From Amorphoplanes digitatis (GTDB lineage: Bacteria; Actinomycetota; Actinomycetes; Mycobacteriales; Micromonosporaceae): a stretch of 64,000 nt of DNA. The notes under the pieces are model-generated. The model was not told where the DNA came from. It ran no database searches and was given only the letters and a program-made list of their open reading frames with translations. The position numbers were made by a program, and so were the translations under genes. The stretch covers positions 7,682,501-7,746,500 of the forward strand of contig NZ_JACHNH010000001.1 in NCBI RefSeq assembly GCF_014205335.1. Direction: 5' to 3'. How positions within the stretch are numbered: position 1 is the stretch's first letter; every line of letters starts with the position of its first letter. Below, piece by piece: positions 25,691 through 34,290 of the stretch.

Positions 25691-26452
25691 TCAGGCCTCC
25701 TCGGGGTCCCGGCCCTGCGCCGCGCGACCGCCGTCGATCGGCAGCACCACGCCGTTGATGAAGCTCGCCGACTCCGACAGCAGGAACGCGACGACGTCGG
25801 CGACCTCCTCCGGGCGCCCCATCCGGCCCAGCGGCTGGAGCAGCCGGATCTCCCGCGCGAAACGCTCGGCACCGGCCGGGGTGAGCCCGGCGAGATGCGC
25901 GTCGGACCGCTCGGTCGCGATCGACCCGAGCGCCACCGCGTTGACCCGGATGCCGCGCGGTCCATAGTCGACCGCGAGCGCCCTGGTCAGCCCCTCGATG
26001 GCCGCCTTCGCCGTGGCATAGGCGAGCGCACCGCGTACCACCCGCTGCGCCTGGTGCGAGGAGATGTTCACGATCGCGCCGGCGCCGCGCGGCAGGAACG
26101 CACGGACGGCGGCGGCGCTGCCGACCACCACCGGGTCGAGGTTGCGGTGAATCAGCGTGGCCACCTGGTGCGGCGGTGCCTCGTGCAGCCACACGTCGGC
26201 GAAGACCGCGGCGTTGTTGACCCAGCCGGCGAGCGGCGCGGGCACCGCGTCCGCCGCGCGCCCGGCGACCGCGGGATCGGCGGCGTCACCGATCACCGGC
26301 ACGATCCGCCCGGCCGCCGGATGCGTGGCCGCCCAGCCGAGCGCGGCGGCGTCGAACTCGATCACCGCGACGTCGTGGCCCGCGCCGGCCAGCCGCTCCA
26401 CGACGGCCCGGCCGACGCCGCGCCCGCCGCCGGTCACCACGTAGGAAGCCAT
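25691..26452 (-). CDS. SDR-family oxidoreductase
   Basis: A 253-residue classical short-chain dehydrogenase: VTGGGRGVGRAVVERL (NAD(P) glycine motif), NNAAVF, the catalytic Ser in IVNISSHQAQ, and the position usually YxxxK reading AYATAKAAIEGL, so Tyr and Lys are kept. The C-terminus MGRPEEVADVVAFLLSE...INGVVLPIDGG is typical of 3-oxoacyl-ACP reductase-like SDRs. The substrate is unknown. It is co-directional with, and 63 bp upstream of, the helicase-nuclease gene. Confidence 0.9.
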   Translation of the reverse strand: MASYVVTGGGRGVGRAVVERLAGAGHDVAVIEFDAAALGWAATHPAAGRIVPVIGDAADPAVAGRAADAVPAPLAGWVNNAAVFADVWLHEAPPHQVATLIHRNLDPVVVGSAAAVRAFLPRGAGAIVNISSHQAQRVVRGALAYATAKAAIEGLTRALAVDYGPRGIRVNAVALGSIATERSDAHLAGLTPAGAERFAREIRLLQPLGRMGRPEEVADVVAFLLSESASFINGVVLPIDGGRAAQGRDPEEA

Positions 26453-26553
26453 GCCTCAGCCTGCCAGCCCGGCGCGCCGGCCGCGCGAATCCCTCCGGAC
26501 GCAGGCCGTCCGCCGCCCACCGTGGCGGGCGACGGACGGAGATTGCCGGCGTG

Positions 26554-27222
26554 TCAGGGGAAGCGCATGCGGCGGGGCCGCGGGATAACCGGTGGCGGCA
26601 GGGGCAGGTCGTCGAGGTGGCTCCAGCTGAGCGCCCCGTTCGCGGTCGACTGGATCTCGCCGAGGCAGGCGCGCAGCAGCCCGAGGTTGGCCGCGCCCGC
26701 GAAACCGGCGATCACGACCTCCGGCGTCGGCTCGATCATGGCGATGGCGGCGCAGATCTTGGCGACCTCACGCTCATCGACCGCGTCGAGCGGCAGCGGG
26801 GCCTCGCCCTGCGAGCGCCGCCACGGCGGTCCGAAGCGGCGCAGCAGCTCGCGGGCCAGCCGCCCGAACGAGCGGCCCACCTCGGCGTCGCGCATGGACA
26901 TGCGCGCCGACTGGCCGTAACACCAGGGCACCACGACATGGCCATTGATGACGACGAGCTGATAGACGGATTTGGGAACGCTGATCACCTCGGCGCCGGG
27001 CAGCGTGCCGAGAAAAAGGACCAGCTCCTCGTACGGCAAAGGCCAGCGCGGGTTCGCTAACACTCGTTCGGTGGTAGTCGTCGTGGCGGGGTGAGCGTTG
27101 ACCTCGCGGTCGATCGCGGTGCTCAATGCTTCGGGTACTCGGGTCCAGAGCTCCCCTGCGATCTTGTCGCCAAATTGCTCGACCACCCACTCACTAGGAC
27201 CGACCAGAACGTCTGGACGCAT
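26554..27222 (-). CDS. Hypothetical protein (222 residues)
   Basis: I do not recognise this protein. It has no signal peptide or membrane segment; it alternates strands (ELVLFLGTLPGAEVISVPKS, YQLVVINGHVVVPWCYG) with helices (VGRSFGRLARELLRRFGPPW) and ends in a Pro/Arg-rich tail (PLPPPVIPRPRRMRFP). Codon use is less GC-extreme than its neighbours. It starts at ATG 27222 with only a weak GGTGG upstream. It is divergent from the HExxH gene across a region with a long inverted repeat, so it could encode a regulator acting there, but no HTH is evident. Confidence 0.6.
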   Translation of the reverse strand: MRPDVLVGPSEWVVEQFGDKIAGELWTRVPEALSTAIDREVNAHPATTTTTERVLANPRWPLPYEELVLFLGTLPGAEVISVPKSVYQLVVINGHVVVPWCYGQSARMSMRDAEVGRSFGRLARELLRRFGPPWRRSQGEAPLPLDAVDEREVAKICAAIAMIEPTPEVVIAGFAGAANLGLLRACLGEIQSTANGALSWSHLDDLPLPPPVIPRPRRMRFP

Positions 27223-27570
27223 TCGCTACCACCACCGTCCGTGTCGCTGGCGCTACGTCTGGCTAGAAGAGTTCCACTCCCGGAGATCGACAGGAAGACA
27301 ATCAGGACCAGTTTTCAAAAACATCCATGAATGAAAATAAGCAGGACAGCCATACTGTTGCCGCAGAGGTGGATCAGCAGGTCCGTGACCCGCATCACAT
27401 GCAAATTGCACGGCGAACCGCTCGTGCAAGTTGCATGTGAGATCGATGATCTGTCCTCTATCTGACAGTAAACCGCTCCCACATTTCGAGCGGGTGACCG
27501 TCCTGCAAACAGCTACGGACGGTGCTCAACCCCTCGTCGCGGCGCACGCCAGTTGGTAGGGTGCCCGGCT
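27223..27570. other. A/T-richer divergent intergenic region
   Basis: This 348-base gap between the unknown gene (minus) and the HExxH gene (plus) is clearly less GC-rich than the rest, especially 27290-27470. It holds the 17-bp inverted repeat at 27395-27440, a short dyad CTGTC...GACAG near 27450-27470 and a CCGCTC...GAGCGG dyad at 27473-27493. No coding frame is convincing. Confidence 0.55.
27395..27440. promoter_or_regulatory. Long inverted repeat with nested TGCAANTTGCA palindromes
   Basis: TCACATGCAAATTGCAC (27395-27411) and GTGCAAGTTGCATGTGA (27424-27440) pair at 16 of 17 positions around a 12-base loop. Each arm is itself a palindrome, TGCAA-N-TTGCA, and the two centres are 29 bp apart. 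This is what a double operator for a dimeric regulator would look like; a cruciform or RNA hairpin is the alternative. Confidence 0.7.
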
Positions 27571-28803
27571 GTGATCGGCGAGGTCAACATCGCGCGGCCG
27601 GCCACCCGGCGGACAGACCGCTGGGTGGCAGTCTTCGGGGTGCTGACTCTGCTCTGCGGAGGCTTCTTCACCCTCAGCCTGACCTACAGCCGCGCCGCCG
27701 CGACCCGGTCGCAGAGCGCCGAGCGGACGATCCGCGCCACGCTCGACCGCCAGGGCGCCGCGCTGCTGCGCGGCGACAGAACCGGATGGCTGAGCACCGT
27801 CGAGGAGTCCCTGTCCGGAGACTGGGCCCGCCTGTACGCCAACCTGCGCGGGCTTCAGGTGTCGGGCTGGCTACCGCGTACCCGGGGAGTAGCGGGCGGA
27901 CCGGTGTGGGACGCGGAGGTACAGATCCGGGTCTGCTTCGCCGCGCCGTCGTGCGCCCGCACGCCGGAGACGTACGTTCCGCTCGGCGACGTCATCTCCG
28001 CCCGTACGAAATGGACGGTGCGCGGTGACCGCGCGGTCCTGACGGGCTTCGAGCAGTCCGCGACCGACGGCCCGGTGCCGTGGAAGAGCGAGACGCTGAC
28101 GTTCGCCACCGGCCGGCGGGTGGTGGTCGCCGCGCCGGAACACCTGCCCGGCGCGACACCCGCACAATGGCTGCCCGCGGCCGAGCGGGCCGCCCAGGTC
28201 GCGGACCGCTACGCCCTCACCGAGCCGAAACCGGGCCGCTACCTGGTGTTTCTGGCCGGCCGGCCCGAGTGGGACACGGCCGTGGGAACGGACCGCGAGG
28301 CCGCCGCCTTCGTCGACAGAACCAGCGAGTCGACGGCGTTCGCGGTGGTCGACGCGACCGGCCTCGGCGCCGACTTCGCGGACGAGATTCTGCTCCGCCA
28401 CGAACTGGGCCACATCGCGACGCTGCTCGGCACGCTGGACAACGGCGACGAGTGGGCGGTCGAGGGCATGGCCGAGTACATCGCGTACGCGGGCCGGCCG
28501 GTGAGCTCCTACGAACTGATCCTGGACGCGCGCTGGCACGTCGAGCACACCGGCTGGCGGGGCAGGCTGGATCTGGAGTGGTCGACGGACCCCTCGGAAC
28601 GGTTCGGGCTCTACGCGATGGGCTTCCTGGCCATGCGCTGCATCGCGCAGGAGTACGGGGAGCCGAGGCTGCTGAACTTCTTCACGGAGGTGGTCCGGCG
28701 CGGCGAATCGCCGGACGAGGCGTCGCGGTCGGCGCTGGGCGCGCCGTGGGTGGCGGTGGAGCGCACCTGCCGGCCGATCATCGCGGGCTGGGTCAAACGC
28801 TGA
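27571..28803 (+). CDS. Membrane-anchored HExxH (gluzincin-like) protein, copy 1
   Basis: A 410-residue protein with one N-terminal membrane segment (AVFGVLTLLCGGFFTLSLTY) after a short cytoplasmic end, so most of it is extracellular. The metalloprotease motif LLRHELGHIAT has His at residues 277 and 281, followed by EWAVEGMAEYIAYAGRP, where a Glu is the likely third Zn ligand. The rest (RTLDRQ, LYANLRGLQVSGW, VCFAAPSCAR) is shared with the paralogue at 31606-32889. I use GTG 27571 with GGTAGGG upstream; a TTG at 27553 is possible. The adjoining convergent gene is a type VII-associated mycosin. Confidence 0.72.
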   Translation: MIGEVNIARPATRRTDRWVAVFGVLTLLCGGFFTLSLTYSRAAATRSQSAERTIRATLDRQGAALLRGDRTGWLSTVEESLSGDWARLYANLRGLQVSGWLPRTRGVAGGPVWDAEVQIRVCFAAPSCARTPETYVPLGDVISARTKWTVRGDRAVLTGFEQSATDGPVPWKSETLTFATGRRVVVAAPEHLPGATPAQWLPAAERAAQVADRYALTEPKPGRYLVFLAGRPEWDTAVGTDREAAAFVDRTSESTAFAVVDATGLGADFADEILLRHELGHIATLLGTLDNGDEWAVEGMAEYIAYAGRPVSSYELILDARWHVEHTGWRGRLDLEWSTDPSERFGLYAMGFLAMRCIAQEYGEPRLLNFFTEVVRRGESPDEASRSALGAPWVAVERTCRPIIAGWVKR

Positions 28804-28806
28804 GCT

Positions 28807-28824
28807 GCTGACCGGGCGGTCAGC
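28807..28824. terminator. Palindromic hairpin between convergent genes
   Basis: GCTGACCG (28807-28814) and CGGTCAGC (28817-28824) form a perfect 8-bp dyad with a two-base centre, just after the HExxH stop and covering the mycosin stop. It is well placed as a bidirectional terminator. Confidence 0.5.
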
Positions 28825-29917
28825 CGGACCGGGAACGGCGCCGTGCGAACGCCAGCACCACACCCACGCCCGCGACGACAAGGACACCGATCCCGGCGAT
28901 CGCGACCGGCGGGATGCCGGAGTCGTCCTCCTCCGGGCCGGAGATCGGCGGAGTGCCGGTCGACGCCGAGGCGGCGGAGCCCGGTGTCAGGGAGGCGGCC
29001 ACGTCCAGCGCGGCCACCAGGTCCAACTCGCCGTATCCGTAGGCGTCGTCGCGGCCGGCGGGGCCCTTGTCCACGGCGGCGGCCTCCAGCGCCTGGACGA
29101 CCTGGGCGGCGGTGAGCCCGGGATACTCGGACCTGATCAGAGCAGCAGCCCCGGACACGATCGCCGCCGAAACGCTCGTGCCCTCGACCCGCTCATACGG
29201 CTTGCCCTCATCACCGTTCGCCACCACCACATCAGCGCCGGGTGCGGACAGATCGAGCTGTGGACCCTCGCGAGAGAAGGATGCGTGTTTCCCCGCGCGG
29301 TCCGTGGCCCCGACGGCAATCACCTCGGGATATGCCGCGGGATACACGCTGTCGGCATCAGCCTCGTGGCCATTTCCCGCACCGGCGACCAGCACGACAT
29401 CCGCCTCGGCGGCCTTCTTGATCGCCACCGCCAAACCGTCACTCCCCACGGTGAGGAACGACATGTTGATCACCGTGGCCCCGTGCTCGACCGCCCAATC
29501 GATCGCCTTGCTGACTACCAATGGGCTGCCGGCCGGTGACACCGGCAGGATCTTCGCAGCGGGCGCGATGCCCAGCACTCCGTTGCCTCCGGACCGTCCT
29601 CGGCCGGCAATGACGCCCGCCATTTGCGTGCCATGACCCTCAAGATCATCGCGACCATCGCCCTTGCCCAACACGTCGAACCCGGGCAGCACAGCGCCCT
29701 TCAGATCCGGATGCGCGGCCCATACCCCGCTGTCGATCACGGCAACGGTGATGCCGGCACCCTTGGTGGACCGGTGCGCCTCCTGCACGCGCAAGCTCTT
29801 CAGATACCACTGCTGGTCCCGGTACTGATCAGCATGTGCCGGCGGCGCACACACGACGAGCGTGGCGAGGGATGCCAGGATCGCCGCTGCTGCTCGGCAG
29901 GCGGACGGCGTCCTCAC
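28820..29917 (-). CDS. mycP: Type VII secretion-associated serine protease (mycosin-like, S8)
   Basis: A 365-residue secreted, membrane-anchored subtilase. A signal peptide covers residues 1-29 (ending PPAHA). The triad motifs are VAVIDSGV (Asp), DLEGHGTQMAGVIAG (His) and RVEGTSVSAAIVSGAAALI (Ser). A single C-terminal membrane helix (IPPVAIAGIGVLVVAGVGVVLAF) is followed by an Arg-rich end, as in mycosins. The GTG start overlaps the preceding gene's TGA in the order GTGA, so translation is coupled to the ESX-like gene upstream. The rest of a secretion apparatus (EccB/C/D/E) is not in the window. Confidence 0.9.
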   Translation of the reverse strand: MRTPSACRAAAAILASLATLVVCAPPAHADQYRDQQWYLKSLRVQEAHRSTKGAGITVAVIDSGVWAAHPDLKGAVLPGFDVLGKGDGRDDLEGHGTQMAGVIAGRGRSGGNGVLGIAPAAKILPVSPAGSPLVVSKAIDWAVEHGATVINMSFLTVGSDGLAVAIKKAAEADVVLVAGAGNGHEADADSVYPAAYPEVIAVGATDRAGKHASFSREGPQLDLSAPGADVVVANGDEGKPYERVEGTSVSAAIVSGAAALIRSEYPGLTAAQVVQALEAAAVDKGPAGRDDAYGYGELDLVAALDVAASLTPGSAASASTGTPPISGPEEDDSGIPPVAIAGIGVLVVAGVGVVLAFARRRSRSG

Positions 29918-31106
29918 TCATACCAACCGATGACGCCAGGCCCAGGATCATGACGGGGTTGCGCCCGCGAAGGCTCGATGACGGGAGGGACCCCCTCCGC
30001 AGTTGCCCATGGGTTGTCGGGATCGAAGGGCAACGCTCTGCCGTCCTCGCCGCCGCGGTTACGGGATCCTGCCATCGGCGATCCCGGCAGGACCGCGCCG
30101 CGGGCTGCGCTGCCACGGTTCGCCTGGCCGTTCGCACGAGCACCGGGCGGCCCAGAGCTCTGCGGTAGCCATGACGGCGTCGCCGGTTTGCCCGAAGGGC
30201 TTCCGCCGCCCCGTGCGCCACCATGCCGATCACCGATCCGGGCAGCGCACGCGGCCCACCTCGGCCGAGGGGAGAGCGCACCGTGCCGGGTGCGCCCGGC
30301 GCACCGCCACCGATGACCAGGCCCGATGGTGCCGGGCCCGGGGTCGGAGTTGGCTGCGGAGCAGGCGCGGTTCCCGACGGCGCAAGACCCGGGGAGGTCA
30401 CCACCTCTGCTAACCCCGGTCCTGGTGCCGCACCGTTGGGCCCCGCCAAGCCGGAGTTCGGCAGCGGAGGGGGCGGATCATGAGGAACGTCGACAACGCC
30501 GGCCGACCCACCGGCAGCCGAGTGTCCGTCCGGGCCCGATCCGCGATCGCGGGGATCCGACACCGGATCACTGACATAGGCGCGCGGCTTGAACTCATAG
30601 AGGTCCGGTGGCTTGATCGTGTTGTCGGGGTGAGCCACGACCCTTTCGGCCTCGCGCATCTGCTCGCGCGCCTTCTCGTCCAACTCGTCCTCGGCGTTGT
30701 CCCACCAACCTGGCACCCAGTCGTCGCTCTTATCCAGATATGACTGATACAGCGGCTCGATTGTCGTCTTCGCCTGCCGCAGCGCCTCAAGCACTTGACT
30801 CAGAGCACCTGCGTTCGAGTCGGCAATCCGCTTGTTCTCCGCCATGTTGAGGAGCAAGTCATCGATCATGTCGACGAACGCCGCTGCGGCCTTGTTCCGC
30901 TCCGGAGGCCAGGCTCGTGCCAGGGATTCCTTTGCTGATTCCAATCGTTTGCGTTGATCGTCGAGGAGTCCGGCCATCGCGGCCAGCGCCGCGACCTGGC
31001 GCCAGGACTCCGGATCGTCCTCGCCCGCCACCATCGCCCAGATCCTCGGCGTGTTGTAGGCCGACCAGGGCGTCGCTCCGCTCGGAACGAAGACTCCGTC
31101 GCTCAT
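29914..31106 (-). CDS. ESX-like helical protein with Pro-rich tail, apparent frameshift
   Basis: The reading frame from ATG 31106 gives ~160 helical residues (ALAAMAGLLDDQRKRLES.., DSNAGALSQVLEALRQAK, WWDNAEDELDEKAREQMREA), then a Pro/Gly-rich linker. Left unchanged, this frame would run on to 29829 with an Arg-rich, unconvincing end. In the next frame the sequence continues as a sensible tail: GGEDGRALPFDPDNPWATAE, then GVPPVI, ending GVIGWYE with TGA at 29914, in GTGA overlap with mycP. One base appears lost near 30209-30225 (a CCCC run lies at 30209-30212). The corrected length is 397 residues. A WXG100/PPE-like T7SS role is inferred from context. Confidence 0.65.
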
Positions 31107-31480
31107 GGCGTCGTCCCGCCGTCGCGGGCCGTCCGCGCCCGCTCGGTCGCGGCCGTCAGCAGGTGGTTGATGTCGCGTGCGGACCGGTCGTCGACGGTCC
31201 GGAAATCCCTCGCTGCCTGCTCGGCGGCGTCCGCCAGGATCTTCGCCGCCTCTACGAACCGGCCGAGGTTGGTGAGGGAGTTGGCCAGGGCCTTCCCGTA
31301 GTTCTCCTTGGTCCGCAGCAGCGGCACACTCGCATTCCGCTGCCCGAAGGTGATCCCCGCGGAGAACGACCGCCGAGCCCGCTCGACATCCATCGGATCG
31401 ACCTCGACGGCGTAAAAGCCCACGTCCCCGGCGAACCTGTCCAGCCCACCGGTCTCCACGTTGATCGATCCGTCGCCCAT
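31103..31480 (-). CDS. Small ESX/WXG100-like helical protein
   Basis: A 125-residue protein. The ATG at 31480 has GGGAGG upstream with good spacing; a longer open frame to 31759 is not supported. Two long helices are visible: a Phe/Tyr-containing N-terminal stretch (GGLDRFAGDVGFYAVEVDPM), and KALANSLTNLGRFVEAAKIL continuing through ADAAEQAARDF to INHLLTAATERARTA. There is no WXG tripeptide. Its stop overlaps the next gene's start (ATGA), which in turn overlaps mycP (GTGA), so this is the first gene of a tightly coupled three-gene operon. Assignment as a T7SS substrate is inference from size, helicity and the mycosin partner. Confidence 0.62.
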   Translation of the reverse strand: MGDGSINVETGGLDRFAGDVGFYAVEVDPMDVERARRSFSAGITFGQRNASVPLLRTKENYGKALANSLTNLGRFVEAAKILADAAEQAARDFRTVDDRSARDINHLLTAATERARTARDGGTTP

Positions 31481-31605
31481 CGCAGCCTCCCGCGCCGACC
31501 CCGCCCGAGAACCCGCCCAGAATACCGAAGGAGTACGACGTTCCGTTGCCCCCCGATCACACAGAGATCCACGATGGAGGCTGAATTCGCCACAGGCCGA
31601 CGGTA

Positions 31606-32889
31606 ATGTCCAACACTGTGAGTGGGCACGAGATACACGGGCGGCAACGCCACCCGTGGTCCCTGCTCGCCCTGGTCCTCGTCCTGGTCTGCGGAAGCCT
31701 TGCCCTGCCCGGTGCGGATCACCGCCTGGACCCGGACAGCGCCCGCGCCGCACGCCCACTCGATCCTGCGCCGCCGGCCGCCCACGCCGAAGAGATCATC
31801 CGCAGGACGCTCGACCGGCAGTCCGCCGCCCTGATCGGCGGCGACGAGCGCGGCTGGCTGCGCGACGTCGACCCGCCCCTGGCCGCCGAGATGCACCGCC
31901 TCTACCGCAACCTCCGCGGCCTGCGGATCTCCGGCTGGGTGACCGACCCGGCCGGCCTGCCCGCCGGGCGGGACGGCCCGGTGTGGGAGACCGACGTCAG
32001 GATCCGGGTCTGTTTCACCGGCCCGGCCTGCGCCCGGGACCACGTCCCGCGGCGGAGCACCGACCTGCTGACGGCGAGCACCGCCTGGCGGGTCTCCGCG
32101 GACCGGGCCGTGGTCACGCGGTTCGCCTTCGACGGCGCCCGCGGGCTGCCGAGCCGTCCGACGCCCTGGGAGCGCGGCACCCTCACCTTCGCGGCCGGCC
32201 GCCGGGTGATCGTTGCGGCGCCGCGGGGCGTGCTGCGGCCGGAGGCGTGGCTGGCCGCTGCGGAGCGTGCGGCCGTCGTCGCGGACCGGTTCACCCTGGC
32301 CGAGCCGCGGGTGGGCAGCTATCTCGTCTTCCTGGCCGGCCGGACCGAGTGGCGGACGTGGTTCTCGGCCTTCACCGATCGCGACGTCCTCGGGTACGCG
32401 CTGCGGCCCAGCGACACCTCCGGCTTCATCGTCATCGACACGACGAAGGTCCGGCCCGGCGCGAAGGGCGAGAGCGTGCTCAGGCACGAGATGGCGCACA
32501 TCGCGACCCGGTACGGCCCCTCGACCCGCGTCGGCGAGTGGGCGACCGAGGGCATCGCGGAGTACGTGGCGTGGACCGGCCGTCCGGTATCGGAGTACGA
32601 CCGGGCCGGGGACGCCCGCGCGCTGGCGGCGAAGCTCCGCTGGACGCGGCAGCTCGATCTCGGGTGGTCGCACTCGTCGGCGCTGCGCAGCGGCTATTAC
32701 GGGATGGGCTTCTTCGCGATGCGCTGCCTGAGCGAGACGTTCGGGGAGGCGCGGATGCTCGACTTCTTCGACCGGATGGCGCACGGCGGGCGCGGGCCGG
32801 CGCAGGCGTCGGGCGAGGCCTTCGGCGTCTCCTGGGCGGCGGCCGAGCGCACCTGCGCCCCGAGGATCAGGGCCTGGCTGCGGCGGTGA
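31606..32889 (+). CDS. Membrane-anchored HExxH (gluzincin-like) protein, copy 2
   Basis: A 427-residue paralogue of 27571-28803 (shared: RTLDRQ-AAL, NLRGL--SGW, GPVW, RVCF, GRRV-VAAP, YLVFLAGR-EW, RTC-P-I--W). A signal-anchor segment LLALVLVLVCGSLALPG lies near residue 20. The motif LRHEMAHIATRYG has His at residues 294 and 298, and EWATEGIAEYVAWTGRP carries the probable third ligand. ATG 31606 is used; GTG 31618 is an alternative. It is divergent from the ESX-like operon and overlaps the convergent SF1 ATPase gene by 23 bp. The function may be cell-surface proteolysis; the substrate is unknown. Confidence 0.72.
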   Translation: MSNTVSGHEIHGRQRHPWSLLALVLVLVCGSLALPGADHRLDPDSARAARPLDPAPPAAHAEEIIRRTLDRQSAALIGGDERGWLRDVDPPLAAEMHRLYRNLRGLRISGWVTDPAGLPAGRDGPVWETDVRIRVCFTGPACARDHVPRRSTDLLTASTAWRVSADRAVVTRFAFDGARGLPSRPTPWERGTLTFAAGRRVIVAAPRGVLRPEAWLAAAERAAVVADRFTLAEPRVGSYLVFLAGRTEWRTWFSAFTDRDVLGYALRPSDTSGFIVIDTTKVRPGAKGESVLRHEMAHIATRYGPSTRVGEWATEGIAEYVAWTGRPVSEYDRAGDARALAAKLRWTRQLDLGWSHSSALRSGYYGMGFFAMRCLSETFGEARMLDFFDRMAHGGRGPAQASGEAFGVSWAAAERTCAPRIRAWLRR

Positions 32890-34207
32890 GCCCGCTCAGG
32901 TGGGCGAGCATCGACTGGTTCGCCTCCCAGCCGTCCGGGAACTTCACCGGCACGCCAAGGTGGACCGGCTCCGTCGACGGGTGCGCGTCCAGCAGTTCCG
33001 CGATGCCCGCCCGGGCCACCACCACGCAGGCGTGCCGATGCCGGGACGTGAGCACGCACAGCCGCCCCGACTCCAGGTGGAAGGCGGTCGCGTCCCGCCG
33101 CCCGGACAGCGGGTGCAGCACGACGGTCAGGTCGTACTCGCGGCCCTGTAGGCGGTTCGCGGTGTCGACCGTGATGTCCCGCGCGTGCTCCGGCAGCAGG
33201 GCGCGGATCGCCGCCACCTGGTCCCGGTGTGCGGCGCCGATCGCGATCCGCGACGCGGTCAGCGGCGCCGAGCCCGCCTCGGACACGGCGACCGCGTCCC
33301 GGGTCAGCGCCCGGGCCGCGAGGTCGGCGCACGCCGCCGCGGCCTCGGCGTCGGTGCGGACCGTGAACCGCGCCGGCAGCTCGTGCAGGCCCCAGCCCGT
33401 TGCCGCCGCGGTGTCCAGCACCGTGTCGAGGTCGGTGGTGGCCGGCGCGGCGAAGCTCAGGGACCGCTCGCCCGGCCCGGTGCCCGAGCGGAAGCCGGTG
33501 AACGGGTAGAACGCCGCCGCGACGACCGGGGCCGCGGACGCCGGCAGGCGCCACGAGACGGGTAGGCGGTGCACCGGTAGCTGCGGGTTGTGGCGTAGCA
33601 GCACCGCCACCGCGCTCTGCATCGGATCCCAGGACAGGCCGGTCCAGCGATCGACCTCGACGGTCGAGAACGGGTCCAGCTGCCCGGGGTCCCCGACGAA
33701 GAGCGCCCGTTCGAAGCGCGGCGCCACGCGCAGCAGCGCGTCCGAGCGCATCTGGTACGCCTCGTCGACGATCGCCCAGGGCCAGGTGCCCTCGGTGACC
33801 GTCGCCCACTTCGCCGCCGTACCGATCGTCACCGGGGGCCCGCCCAGGTCCGCCACCTTGGCGCCCACCCGGCAGCTGGGGTGTTCGCGGACCCGCTCGG
33901 TCGCCGCGTAGTCGACCGCCGACAGCCGGCCGACCGACAGGGTCGGCGACGCCACGCCCAGGCGGGCTATCAGGTCGTCCACCTGCTCGTTCGTCTGCGC
34001 CACGATCATCAGGGAGGTGCCTGTCGCCGCCAGCACGCCGGCCGCGCGGACGACAAGGGTGCTCTTGCCCGCGCCGGGCGGGGAGTCGACGACGACGCCG
34101 CGGTGGTCGGTCGTTGCCAGGTCCCGCAGCACCGCATCCACCACGCGGGTGGCCTCGGCGCCGGGAGTCTCGGGAGACAGGATCACCGACGCACCGTATC
34201 CCGTCAC
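32867..34207 (-). CDS. SF1-type (UPF1-like) ATPase/helicase, short form
   Basis: A 446-residue protein. Walker A VVVDSPPGAGKSTLVVRAAG lies near residue 40. Motif Ia is MIVAQTNEQVDDLI. Walker B WAIVDEAYQMRSD has DE followed by A-Y. Motif III is LFVGDPGQLDPFS, then LPVSWRLPASAAPVV, motif V TANRLQGREYDLTVV and a final LTSRHRHACVVVAR. It has only the core of an SF1B helicase without long inserts or a nuclease, so it may be a translocase. The GTG at 34207 is uncertain; GTG 34186 is possible. It is divergent from the beta-family gene with 83 bp between. Confidence 0.82.
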   Translation of the reverse strand: MTGYGASVILSPETPGAEATRVVDAVLRDLATTDHRGVVVDSPPGAGKSTLVVRAAGVLAATGTSLMIVAQTNEQVDDLIARLGVASPTLSVGRLSAVDYAATERVREHPSCRVGAKVADLGGPPVTIGTAAKWATVTEGTWPWAIVDEAYQMRSDALLRVAPRFERALFVGDPGQLDPFSTVEVDRWTGLSWDPMQSAVAVLLRHNPQLPVHRLPVSWRLPASAAPVVAAAFYPFTGFRSGTGPGERSLSFAAPATTDLDTVLDTAAATGWGLHELPARFTVRTDAEAAAACADLAARALTRDAVAVSEAGSAPLTASRIAIGAAHRDQVAAIRALLPEHARDITVDTANRLQGREYDLTVVLHPLSGRRDATAFHLESGRLCVLTSRHRHACVVVARAGIAELLDAHPSTEPVHLGVPVKFPDGWEANQSMLAHLSGLTAAARP

Positions 34208-34255
34208 GCCCGCGGCGCAGGATCGTCACCAGATGTGAGTAACCCCGTCCACATT

Positions 34256-34282
34256 GTTACCTGTCGAGTTTCCGACGTTACC
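34256..34282. promoter_or_regulatory. GTTACC direct repeat, 21-bp spacing
   Basis: GTTACC occurs at 34256-34261 and 34277-34282, two helical turns apart, just before the ATG at 34291 and inside the divergent promoter region. An activator or repressor site is possible, but the motif is short. Confidence 0.3.
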
Positions 34283-34290
34283 TTGAGTAA

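Noticed and set aside
27395..27440. Phage attachment site
   Set aside because: No integrase, excisionase or tRNA is near; the symmetry fits an operator better.
29829..29913. Natural C-terminus of the ESX-like protein ending at 29829
   Set aside because: It would overlap 89 bp of mycP and has atypical Arg-rich composition; the alternative frame ends in a coupled GTGA.
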